From Stappia sp. WLB 29 (GTDB taxonomy: Bacteria > Pseudomonadota > Alphaproteobacteria > Rhizobiales > Stappiaceae), in NCBI RefSeq assembly GCF_023507705.1, contig NZ_JALBGD010000004.1:1-64000 (forward strand): a stretch of 64,000 nt of DNA. Direction: 5' to 3'. The notes beneath the pieces were generated by a model. That model was given only the letters and a program-made list of their open reading frames with translations. It searched no databases and was not told the origin of the DNA. Position 1 is the first letter of the stretch. Each line of letters opens with the position of its first letter. The position numbers and the translations under genes were made by a program. Below are positions 53,936-61,642 of this stretch, one piece after another.

Positions 53936-54748
53936 ATGCACCCTTTCGGCACCAATCTCCGCCTTTTATGCGGCTACCGGCCCTCCATCGCCCGCGTGGC
54001 GCAGGACCTGAAGATCAATCGCAGCCAGCTCAACCGCTATCTTGCGGGAAGCTCCTTCCCGCGCAACGCCTTGATGCGGAAGATCTGCGATTATTTCGGC
54101 GTCGAGCCGCACGAGATGCTGCTGCCGGAGGACGAGTTCGCCCGGCTGGTCAAGCTGCGCGGCCTTGCCTCCGACACGCTGACCCGCACCTTCCGCCAGC
54201 ATTTCGACCAGATCTTCGCCCATGGCGACCCGCGCATCTTCAACCTGGTCGGCACCTTCTTCGAATATTACTACTCCATGTCCTCGCGCGGCCAGATCGT
54301 GCGGGCACTGGTGTCCTTCTCCATCGAGGGCGAGCACGTCTTCTACCGCCGGCTGGAGCGCATGGGCCCGTTCGACCGGACCTGCCGGCGCCACTACCGC
54401 TACCAGGGCTCGGCGCTGCTGACCGGCGACCGGGTGTTCCTCAACGACTACGAATACAGCGCCGGCATCGAGATCACCCAGACGGTGCTCTATCCCGACT
54501 ATGCCCATCGCTGGACGCGGCTGCACGGGGTCAAGGTCGGCGTCTCGGCCAACCGCGACCACGTGCCTTGCGCCGTGCGCACCTATCTGGAGCGCACCCT
54601 GCCGCGCATGCCGCTGGCCGGGGCGCTGCGCCGCTGCGGCCTGTTCGATCCGGACAGCCCGGAAATGCCGGCCTATGTGCTGCCGATGATCGACAACACC
54701 CGCTCCGGCAACCACGTCTTCGAGGCCTATGCCGACGAGCGCGGCTGA
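53936..54748 (+). CDS. XRE-type helix-turn-helix transcriptional regulator
   Basis: A 270-residue protein. The HTH (residues about 16-55) is seen in SIARVAQDLKINRSQLNRYLAGSSFPRNALMRKICDYFGV. The 200-residue C-terminal part has FEYYYSMSSRGQIVRALVSF and YSAGIEITQTVLYPDYAHRW, which I cannot place in a named ligand fold. No clear ribosome binding site precedes ATG, so the message may be nearly leaderless. It is divergent from the racemase/asparaginase genes and is their likely regulator. Confidence 0.85.
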   Translation: MHPFGTNLRLLCGYRPSIARVAQDLKINRSQLNRYLAGSSFPRNALMRKICDYFGVEPHEMLLPEDEFARLVKLRGLASDTLTRTFRQHFDQIFAHGDPRIFNLVGTFFEYYYSMSSRGQIVRALVSFSIEGEHVFYRRLERMGPFDRTCRRHYRYQGSALLTGDRVFLNDYEYSAGIEITQTVLYPDYAHRWTRLHGVKVGVSANRDHVPCAVRTYLERTLPRMPLAGALRRCGLFDPDSPEMPAYVLPMIDNTRSGNHVFEAYADERG

Positions 54749-54765
54749 AGTCTGCCTGCCGGCAC

Positions 54766-54803
54766 GAAAAAACCCGCCGGGACGACCGTCCCGGCGGGTT
54801 TTT
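54766..54803. terminator. Bidirectional terminator between xre and the azoreductase gene
   Basis: AAAAACCCGCCGGGACG pairs with CGTCCCGGCGGGTTTTT around a short ACC loop. The symmetric A and T tracts let it terminate both the xre and azoR transcripts. Confidence 0.92.
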
Positions 54804-54827
54804 GGTTTCGCCGCTGCGGGCTTTGCG

Positions 54828-55448
54828 TCAGGCTGCGACCAGCTCTTCGAGCTTGCGCTCGGCCTCGCCGATCGAGGCTTCGCGGGCCTCCGGGCCGAAA
54901 GCCAGCTTCTCGGCATAGACGAAGCTGATGTCGGTGATGCCGATGAAACCCAGCATGGTCCGCAGGTGCGGCTCCTGCGAATCCATCGGCTTGGCCGGGC
55001 CTTCGCTGTAGAGCCCGCCGCGGGTCGCGACAATGATGGCGCGCTTGCCGGTCATCAGGCCTTCCGGCCCGGCTTCGGTGTAGCGGAACGTCACGCCGGC
55101 GCGCAGCACGTAGTCGAACCAGGACTTCAGCGTCGAGGGAATGCCGAAATTGTACATCGGCGCGCCGATGACCAGCACGTCGGCGGCCTTGACCTCGGCG
55201 ATCAGCTCGTCGGACAATTTCTGCGCGGCGGCCTGCGCCGCGTTCGCCGGCTCGCCGCCGCGAATGGCGGTGGCGCCGTCGAGGTCGAGATGCGGCACCT
55301 GGCCGGCACCGAGATCGCGCACGGTCAGCTGCAGGCCGGGATTGCGGGACTTGAGCTGGTCGACCGTGTCGTTGACCAGCTTGTTGGATGCGGACGCATC
55401 GCCCAGCGCGCTGCTGGTGATGGCGAGAACCTTCAAAGTCGAGGGCAT
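54828..55448 (-). CDS. azoR: FMN-dependent NADH-azoreductase
   Basis: A 206-residue flavodoxin-like reductase: LAITSSALGDASASNKL gives the FMN phosphate loop, PMYNFGIPSTLKSWFDYVLRAGVTF the central contact, and TRGGLYSEG the isoalloxazine loop. It reduces quinones and azo compounds by two electrons and protects against electrophiles. The start has GGAAGGAGC. It is divergent from a LysR gene across about 105 bp, where GTTGTACCCTACAG may be part of the operator; this pairing is common for azoR. Confidence 0.92.
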   Translation of the reverse strand: MPSTLKVLAITSSALGDASASNKLVNDTVDQLKSRNPGLQLTVRDLGAGQVPHLDLDGATAIRGGEPANAAQAAAQKLSDELIAEVKAADVLVIGAPMYNFGIPSTLKSWFDYVLRAGVTFRYTEAGPEGLMTGKRAIIVATRGGLYSEGPAKPMDSQEPHLRTMLGFIGITDISFVYAEKLAFGPEAREASIGEAERKLEELVAA

Positions 55449-55553
55449 GACCCTGCTCCTTCCTATACTGTTGTACCCTACAGGTAGTCGCCATTGTGCG
55501 TTGCCAGAACTCCCGAAATCCGCACCACATTGTTGCGCCAGCAGGAACGCCGG

Positions 55554-56522
55554 ATGATCGAACTGGAAGACATGCGCTATTTCATCGAGGTCGCCGAGAG
55601 CGGCGGCTTCAGCCGGGCCGCCGCCCGCCTCGGCGTTTCCAAATCCATCGTCAGCCGGCGCATCGCCCGCATCGAGGAGCATCTGGGCGCGCGCCTGCTC
55701 AACCGCACGACCCGGGGCGTCACCGCCAGCGATGCCGGGCTGGAGTTCAAGGCGCGGGCCGAACGGCTCCTCGCCGACTACGACGAGGCGCTCGACGCGG
55801 TCGCCGTCCATGGCGGCGAAGTGGTCGGCCGGCTGCGCATCTCCGCGCCGCTCTCCTTCGGCATCCACCACCTGGCGCCGGTGCTGGCCGAGCTTGCCGC
55901 GGCCCATCCGCGCCTGGAGCTCGACGTCTCGCTCTCCGACCGGCTGGTCGATCTGATCGGCGAGCGGCTCGATGCCGCGATCCGGATCGGCAAGCTGGAA
56001 GATTCCAGCCATGTCGCCCGCCGCATCGCGCCGATCCGCTCCCTCGTCGTCGCCAGCCCCGCCTATCTCGCCCGCAAGGGCCGGCCGGCGCGGCCCGAAG
56101 ACCTGGCCACCGACCACGACTGCCTGATCTACACCGGCAGCCGCTCGCCCGAATGGGTCTTCACCCGCGGCGAGGCGACCATCTCGGTGCGCCCGCGCGG
56201 CCGGCTGCGCAGCGACAGCGGCGAGACGCTGGTCGCCTGGGCCCTTGCCGGCCTCGGCATCGTCCAGCTGCCCTCCTTCCTCATCGGCGACACGGTCGAC
56301 ACCGGCGCCCTGGTGCCCCTGCTGCTCGACCATCCGACCCCCGAATTCGGCATGTATGTCGTCCGCCCGCCCGGCCCGCACACGCCCGGCAAGGTCCGGG
56401 CGCTGACCGAGGCCCTGCTGCGCCATTTCGGCGGCACCCCGGCCTGGGACCGCTGCGTCCGCCATGTGGCGGAGACGGAGGCCGCCGCACGGCAGGCGAA
56501 GAAGGCGGAAGAGCGGGGATAG
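55554..56522 (+). CDS. LysR family transcriptional regulator
   Basis: A 322-residue LysR protein. The HTH lies in MRYFIEVAESGGFSRAAARLGVSKSIVSRRIARIEEHLGARLL. The effector domain shows GRLRISAPLSFGIHHLAPVLAELAA and DAAIRIGKLEDSSHVAR as in the CrgA group. ATG 55554 follows AGGAA. It is divergent from azoR and probably its activator. Confidence 0.92.
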   Translation: MIELEDMRYFIEVAESGGFSRAAARLGVSKSIVSRRIARIEEHLGARLLNRTTRGVTASDAGLEFKARAERLLADYDEALDAVAVHGGEVVGRLRISAPLSFGIHHLAPVLAELAAAHPRLELDVSLSDRLVDLIGERLDAAIRIGKLEDSSHVARRIAPIRSLVVASPAYLARKGRPARPEDLATDHDCLIYTGSRSPEWVFTRGEATISVRPRGRLRSDSGETLVAWALAGLGIVQLPSFLIGDTVDTGALVPLLLDHPTPEFGMYVVRPPGPHTPGKVRALTEALLRHFGGTPAWDRCVRHVAETEAAARQAKKAEERG

Positions 56523-56647
56523 ACGGAAAAGGCCGGCGTGCGGCCGGACGGGGATAACCGCCGGGCCGTGCCGCCAGTCGCGCTCTTTCGCCGGTAAGGG
56601 GCTGGTTTGCCGGTTTTGCGCGCGCCGTCTCGAAAATCGCGCTTATT

Positions 56648-56674
56648 GAGACGGAATTTTGCAAAATCCGTCTC
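56648..56674. promoter_or_regulatory. Nested palindrome upstream of the beta-CASP nuclease gene
   Basis: Outer arms GAGACGGA/TCCGTCTC enclose the palindrome TTTTGCAAAA, leaving one unpaired A. It could form a nearly loop-free cruciform or bind a dimeric regulator. CGTCTCGAAA also occurs twice nearby (56626 and 56669). It lies between the LysR stop and the nuclease start. Confidence 0.55.
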
Positions 56675-56807
56675 GAAATTTCTCAAGCGGCCTGCGGCGT
56701 TTTCTCCCCGCGCGGGCCTTGCCGGCTTGCGCACCCGAAATCCGTGCTAACCTATCGCACTTGTTGGACTTTGCGCCGTCCGGCGCGTGCGTTTCGGGGA
56801 GGTTCCG

Positions 56808-58406
56808 ATGACCGTTCTACCCAGGCTGACATTCCATGGCGCCGCCGGCGGCGTCACCGGATCGTGTCACCGTCTCGAAACGGCGGGCGGCACCGTCCTG
56901 CTCGACTGCGGCCTGTTCCAGGGCTCCAAGACCGAAAAGGAGCTGAACTACCGGCCCTTCCCGTTTTCCGTCGGCGACGTCGACGCGGTCGTCCTCAGCC
57001 ACGCCCATATCGACCATTCCGGTCTGCTGCCGAAGCTCGTCCGCGACGGCTATTCCGGGCCGATCTATGCCACCGGCGCCACGTTCGAGCTCTGCAGCGT
57101 CATGCTTCCCGACAGCGCCCACATCCAGGAGATCGAGGTCGAGCAGCTCAACCGCCGCAACCGCCGGCGCCAGCGCCGCGACAAGGTCGAGCCGATCTAT
57201 ACCGGAGCGGACGCGCAGGCGACGCTGGCGCTTTTCCACTCCTATGCCTACGGCCACTGGTTCCAGGTCCTGCCCGGCCTGCGCGCCCGGTTCTGGAATG
57301 CCGGCCATCTGCTCGGCTCCGCCTCGGTCGAGCTGGAACTCGCCGAACCTCCGATGAAATTGCTGTTTTCCGGCGATGTCGGCCCGGACTACAAGCTGAT
57401 GCATCCGGACCCGGAAGGCCCCAGCGGGATCGACTACCTGATCTGCGAGAGCACCTATGGCGACACCGACCGGGAGGACGCTACCCCCGCCCACCGGCGC
57501 GGCCAGCTGCGCGCCGAGGTGAAGGCGGCGATGCATCCGGACGGCGCGCTCTTGATCCCCTCCTTCGCGGTCGAACGGGCCCAGGAGCTGATCAGCGACC
57601 TGTGCCAGCTGATGGCGGAAGGGGCCTTGCCCGAGATCCCGATCTATGTCGATTCGCCGCTGGCGGCGGCCGCGACCCGCGTCTTCGCCCGCCATGCCCG
57701 CGAGCTGGAAGGCGGCGAGGTGCTGCTCAAGGGCCTTGCCGCCCGCAACCTGCACATGACCGAGACGGTCGAGCAGAGCAAGGCGCTCGACCGGGTCCGC
57801 GGTTTCCACATCGTCATCGCGGCCAGCGGCATGTGCGAGGCCGGCCGCATCCGCCACCGGCTGAAAAACTGGCTCTGGCGCGACGAGGCGACGGTCCTTT
57901 TGGTCGGCTACCAGGCGGCCGGCACCCTCGGCCGCATCCTCCAGGACGGCGCCCCTTCCGTCCGCATCCAGGGCGAAGAGTTCTCGGTTCGCGCCCGCAT
58001 CCGCTCCATCGACCTCTATTCCGGTCACGCCGACGGTCCGGAGCTGGCGAGCTGGGTCGAAAAGCGCCTGCCGCTGGCGCACGACATCTTCCTCGTCCAC
58101 GGCGAGCGGGAGGCGATCGACGGTCTGGCCGACCGCCTGTCCGGCCTGATCGAGGCCAGCCACGTGCTGAAACCCGGCCTCGACGAAAGCTTCGAGCTGA
58201 CGCCGGCCGGGGCCGTCCGTCTTGCCGGCGAAGCGCCGCCGCGCCTGCCGCGCGAGGAGGTCGGACGTCTCGACTGGCACAACGACGTCACCCGCCTGCT
58301 GCTCGACATCAGCGACCAGCTTGCGGCGGAAACCGACGAAAAGAGCCGGAACGTCGTGATTCGCCGCCTGCGCCGTGCGCTCGCCGGCGACGAAAACGGT
58401 CGTTAG
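56808..58406 (+). CDS. MBL-fold beta-CASP RNA nuclease (CPSF-like)
   Basis: A 532-residue enzyme. The metallo-beta-lactamase motif is SHAHIDHSG with His65, His67, Asp69 and His70, followed by NAGHLLGSAS and FSGDVG as further zinc ligands. The beta-CASP insertion contains IPSFAVERAQELI and IAASGMCEAGRI, and DLYSGHADGPEL the C-terminal His. Such proteins are endo- or exoribonucleases. ATG 56808 follows GGGGAGG. It is not part of a clear operon. Confidence 0.92.
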   Translation: MTVLPRLTFHGAAGGVTGSCHRLETAGGTVLLDCGLFQGSKTEKELNYRPFPFSVGDVDAVVLSHAHIDHSGLLPKLVRDGYSGPIYATGATFELCSVMLPDSAHIQEIEVEQLNRRNRRRQRRDKVEPIYTGADAQATLALFHSYAYGHWFQVLPGLRARFWNAGHLLGSASVELELAEPPMKLLFSGDVGPDYKLMHPDPEGPSGIDYLICESTYGDTDREDATPAHRRGQLRAEVKAAMHPDGALLIPSFAVERAQELISDLCQLMAEGALPEIPIYVDSPLAAAATRVFARHARELEGGEVLLKGLAARNLHMTETVEQSKALDRVRGFHIVIAASGMCEAGRIRHRLKNWLWRDEATVLLVGYQAAGTLGRILQDGAPSVRIQGEEFSVRARIRSIDLYSGHADGPELASWVEKRLPLAHDIFLVHGEREAIDGLADRLSGLIEASHVLKPGLDESFELTPAGAVRLAGEAPPRLPREEVGRLDWHNDVTRLLLDISDQLAAETDEKSRNVVIRRLRRALAGDENGR

Positions 58407-58568
58407 GTTGCGGGCGAACGCAGGTCGCGCTTGCCTCGGCGCCGCGCCTTGGGCACTTTCTCTGGCCTTGCGGACGGCTGACGCGGCGGAACCCTTGCGG
58501 GTGCCGGCCGGGAAGCGTCCGCGTTCTCGCGAAGCCCGGCGCAGCCCGCCCATGACGACCGGTTGACC

Positions 58569-59648
58569 ATGACGAAGGAAGCCCCCGCCGCCCCGCGCCC
58601 GCGCAACGCCACCTTGCGCGATGTGGCAAGAGAAGCCGGCGTCGACGTCTCCACGGTCTCGCGGGTCCTGAAGAACGACAAGGACGTGCGCACCAGCGCC
58701 GAGACCCGCCAGCGCATCATCGATGCGGCGGCGCGGCTGCAATACCGCGCCAATCCGCTGGCCCGCGCGCTGAAGATGGCGAGTTCCCGCACGCTGCTGA
58801 TCGTCGTGCCGCAGATCGAGAACCCGGTCTTCGCCTCGGCGATCCTGGGGGCGGAGGCCGAGGCGCGGGCGAAAGGCTACGTGCTGCTCGTCGCCTACGA
58901 CCAGAACGGCTCAGCCGCCAGCGTGCTGGAGCGGGTGTCGCAGTCCAGCCTGATCGAGGGCGTCATCATCGCCAGCTTCGATGAGGACGACAGCCTGCGC
59001 CAGAGCATCGCGGCCATCAACCGTCCCTATGTGGTGATCAACCGCGTGCTGCCCGGCGATGTGCACTGCGTCGCGGTCGACACCTGCGCGGCCGCGGCCA
59101 TCGGCGTCGGCCACCTGATCGCCCTCGGTCACCGGCGCATCGGCCACCTTGCCGGCCGGCTCGGCCGCTTCAACGGCAATGCCCGCCGCCAGGGCTGGCA
59201 GCAGGCGATGAGCGCCGCCGGACTGGAGCCGGATCCGGAACTGGTCGCCGAGGCCGGTTACGATCCGGCGCGGGTGCCGGGCGCCGTCGATGCGCTGCTG
59301 GCGCGCGGGGTGACGGCGATCCACGCCGCGACGCTGCTGACCGGGGCGGCGACGATCGCCCACCTGCACAAGCGCGGCCTCGACGTGCCGGGCGACATGT
59401 CCGTCGTCACCATGCATGACGACCTGCTGGCGCGGGTGGTGCATCCCGAGATCACCACCGTCGGTCTGCCTACTTCGGAGATGGGCCGCGAGGCGGTGCG
59501 TGCGCTGCTGGCGCAGCTCGAGCCGGTGCCTCAGGGCGGGGCGGCCGAGGCCTCCCGCATGTTGCTGCTGCCGCCGGGCGATCTGGTCGTCCGGGCGTCC
59601 GCTGCCGCCCCGAAGGCCGGCCCGGAAGCCGGCAATGAGGCCGTCTGA
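58569..59648 (+). CDS. LacI family transcriptional regulator
   Basis: A 359-residue LacI-type repressor. The HTH is ATLRDVAREAGVDVSTVSRVLKNDKDV, the hinge helix is NPLARALKM, and the rest is a periplasmic-binding-protein-like ligand domain. It likely responds to a sugar or sugar acid. A perfect LacI-type palindrome stands 3 kb downstream, at the FAD oxidase/kinase operon (61526-61543), and is the best candidate target. The ribosome binding site at ATG 58569 is weak. Confidence 0.92.
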   Translation: MTKEAPAAPRPRNATLRDVAREAGVDVSTVSRVLKNDKDVRTSAETRQRIIDAAARLQYRANPLARALKMASSRTLLIVVPQIENPVFASAILGAEAEARAKGYVLLVAYDQNGSAASVLERVSQSSLIEGVIIASFDEDDSLRQSIAAINRPYVVINRVLPGDVHCVAVDTCAAAAIGVGHLIALGHRRIGHLAGRLGRFNGNARRQGWQQAMSAAGLEPDPELVAEAGYDPARVPGAVDALLARGVTAIHAATLLTGAATIAHLHKRGLDVPGDMSVVTMHDDLLARVVHPEITTVGLPTSEMGREAVRALLAQLEPVPQGGAAEASRMLLLPPGDLVVRASAAAPKAGPEAGNEAV

Positions 59649-59828
59649 CCCTTGTCGCGCCGCGCGCAGGAGGTGTTGACGGGCGCGCGGTTGGGTCCCT
59701 ATCCTGCCGGCGTCTGAAACAGGTTAGGTTCGGGACGGTTGGCCCGGCCCCCGCTTCGCGGGTCCTTCCGTCGCCGAGGCGACGGCCCAAGACTGTCAAG
59801 GCGCGCGCATGGTGCGGGCGCCGATAGC

Positions 59829-60266
59829 ATGGGCATGGACATCATGAAGCCGCGAATTTCCGTTCTCACACTTGCCGTCTCCGATCTCGAAAACGCGCTG
59901 TCCTTCTATCGCGATGGCCTCGGTCTGCCGACCGAGGGCATTGTCGGGCGCGAATTCGAACATGGCGCGGTCGCCTTCTTCGACCTGTCGGGCGGCCTGA
60001 AGCTCGCCATCTGGGCGCAGGACGATCTCGTCCACGACACCGGCCTGCCCAAGACCCCGATTTGTACCACCGCCGCCAGCATCGGGCATAACGTTCTGCG
60101 CCGCGAGGATGTCGACGAGATCATGCGCAAGGCGAAGGGCGCAGGGGCGAGGATCGTCAAGGAGCCGCAAGACACGTTCTATGGCGGCTATGCGGGCTAT
60201 TTCACCGATCCCGACGGGCATCTTTGGGAAATCGTCTGGAACCCGCAGATGCTGCCGGCCGACTGA
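59829..60266 (+). CDS. VOC family protein (glyoxalase-like)
   Basis: A 145-residue vicinal-oxygen-chelate protein: ISVLTLAVSDLENALSFYRDGLGL starts the first beta-alpha-beta-beta-beta unit, and VKEPQDTFYGGYAGYFTDPDGHLWEIVWNP ends the second. A metal-binding Glu is in LWEI. It may act on a reactive carbonyl or aromatic. The start is uncertain between ATG 59829 and ATG 59844. The last 65 bp overlap the 3' end of the convergent methionine aminopeptidase gene. Confidence 0.82.
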   Translation: MGMDIMKPRISVLTLAVSDLENALSFYRDGLGLPTEGIVGREFEHGAVAFFDLSGGLKLAIWAQDDLVHDTGLPKTPICTTAASIGHNVLRREDVDEIMRKAKGAGARIVKEPQDTFYGGYAGYFTDPDGHLWEIVWNPQMLPAD

Positions 60267-61071
60267 CGCCGCCTCGGGCTTGGGCCCGTGCCGCGTGGAT
60301 AACATCTGCCGGCACGGGTTCGCCGGCGCGCAGGGTCAGCACGCAAACGCCGGAGGAGGTGACGGCGACCGTGTGCTCGAACTGGGCGGAGAGCGAACCG
60401 TCGCGGGTGACCACGGTCCAGCCGTCGTCTTGCGTGCGCACGCTGCGCCGGCCCCGGTTGAGCATCGGCTCGATGGTGAAGACCATCCCCTCGCGCAGCG
60501 CCAGGCCGGTGCCCGGCTTGCCGTAATGCAGGATCTGCGGCTCCTCGTGCATCTCCCGGCCTATGCCGTGGCCGCAATATTCGCGCACCACCGAATAGCC
60601 GTTGCGCTTGGCGTGGCGCTCGATCGCCCAGCCGATATCGCCGAGCCTTGCGCCCGGGCGCACCGCGCCGATGCCCTTCCACATCGCCTCGAAGGTGGTG
60701 CGCACCAGGCGCCGGGCCGCCGGATTGACCTCGCCGACGAGGTACGTCTTGCTGCTGTCGGCGATGTAGCCGTTCTTCTCCAGCGTAATGTCGAAATTGA
60801 CGATGTCGCCCGCGCGCAGCACCGCCTCGCGGGACGGCACGCCGTGGCAGACGACCTCGTTGACGGAGGCGTTCAGCACGAATGCGTAGCCGTACTGGCC
60901 CTTGCTGGCCGGCCGCGCGGCGAGATCCTCGATGATGAAGCGCTCGACCCGATCGTTGACCTCGAGCGTCGACAGGCCGGCCAGCGCCGTGCCGTCCAGC
61001 ATCTCGAAGACGCGCGCCAGCAGCCGGCCGGATTCGGCGAGCAGCGCCAGTTCGCCAGGGTCCTTGGTCAT
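60202..61071 (-). CDS. map: Type I methionine aminopeptidase
   Basis: A 289-residue aminopeptidase. The dinuclear metal ligands are complete: Asp94 and Asp105 (VNFDIT, GYIADSSKT), His168 (CGHGIG), Glu201 (FTIEPML) and Glu232 (FEHTVAV). It removes N-terminal Met from new proteins. The C-terminus carries an unusual basic, Ala-rich tail of about 30 residues where it overlaps the VOC gene. Its ATG overlaps the ParD-like gene stop by 4 bp, an arrangement that suggests a dedicated pair and a second map copy rather than the housekeeping one. Confidence 0.93.
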   Translation of the reverse strand: MTKDPGELALLAESGRLLARVFEMLDGTALAGLSTLEVNDRVERFIIEDLAARPASKGQYGYAFVLNASVNEVVCHGVPSREAVLRAGDIVNFDITLEKNGYIADSSKTYLVGEVNPAARRLVRTTFEAMWKGIGAVRPGARLGDIGWAIERHAKRNGYSVVREYCGHGIGREMHEEPQILHYGKPGTGLALREGMVFTIEPMLNRGRRSVRTQDDGWTVVTRDGSLSAQFEHTVAVTSSGVCVLTLRAGEPVPADVIHAARAQARGGVSRPAASAGSRRFPKDARRDR

Positions 61072-61289
61072 GCGCCCGCCGGCTCAGCGGCCGCTTCGGG
61101 CGCGGCAACGCCGGCCGCGGCGAGCTCGCGCTGCATGATCTCGGAAAAGCTCAGCGCAGGGTTGGTCTCGCACAGCATGCCGATCCGGATCCAGTAGGCG
61201 GCCTGCGCGTTGATCGAGCGGTACGAGACCTTGCTCGCCCGCCGCAACTGGTCGTGCAGGTCCTCGTCGATGCTCACGATGCCCATCAT
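61068..61289 (-). CDS. ParD-like ribbon-helix-helix protein coupled to map
   Basis: A 73-residue protein resembling the ParD_like family: MGIVSIDEDLHDQLRRASKV, then SINAQAAYWIRIGMLCETNP, LSFSEIMQRELAAAG. A short beta strand followed by two helices fits ribbon-helix-helix DNA binders. ATG 61289 and 61286 are adjacent; TTGGAGAGG supports either. No toxin-like gene follows; instead map overlaps by ATGA. An autoregulatory repressor of the pair, or an antitoxin-like partner of the aminopeptidase, are both possible, and the second is speculative. Confidence 0.8.
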   Translation of the reverse strand: MMGIVSIDEDLHDQLRRASKVSYRSINAQAAYWIRIGMLCETNPALSFSEIMQRELAAAGVAAPEAAAEPAGA

Positions 61290-61307
61290 GCCTCTCCAAA
61301 TGATTCA

Positions 61308-61331
61308 TATGCGTTTCGTATATATCGCATA
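61308..61331. promoter_or_regulatory. TATGCG...CGCATA inverted repeat upstream of the parD-like gene
   Basis: The 6-bp arms flank a 12-nt AT-rich centre that includes CGTATATATCG. It lies 19-42 bp before the ParD-like ATG, over the expected promoter. It would suit autoregulation by the ribbon-helix-helix protein. Confidence 0.55.
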
Positions 61332-61525
61332 GTGCGCGATGCCAAGCTCGGCCGGGCGCGTATCGACCGCTGCCGGCGCACGATTCGCTGCCGCGCCGCC
61401 GTGCCGGGCCTCGCTGGAGACCTGTGTTGATCAGGCCGCGAGCGCCGGTTTCCGCCGTCTTGGGAGCCCTTCGCGATGGATCGTAAATTTTGCTGTTGAC
61501 CTCGGAGGTCTCTTGGCGTTCTATC

Positions 61526-61543
61526 TGAACAAACGTTTGTTCA
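61526..61543. promoter_or_regulatory. Perfect LacI-type operator TGAACAAACGTTTGTTCA
   Basis: An 18-bp perfect palindrome with the central CG and AAACGTTT core typical of LacI/PurR-family operators. A second imperfect one (CAAAC-G-GTTTG) follows at 61542-61552. It lies about 100 bp before the FAD oxidase/kinase operon. The LacI gene at 58569 is the obvious candidate to bind it. The rest of the 353-bp gap (61290-61642) contains no gene I recognise. Confidence 0.75.
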
Positions 61544-61642
61544 AACGGTTTGCCCAACAGGTTTGATCGAGCGGTCGTTCAGGGTTTCACCGCAGCCGGC
61601 ACGCAACCAGCCGCCGCTGGCGGTCGAACAGGGAGGTTCAGG

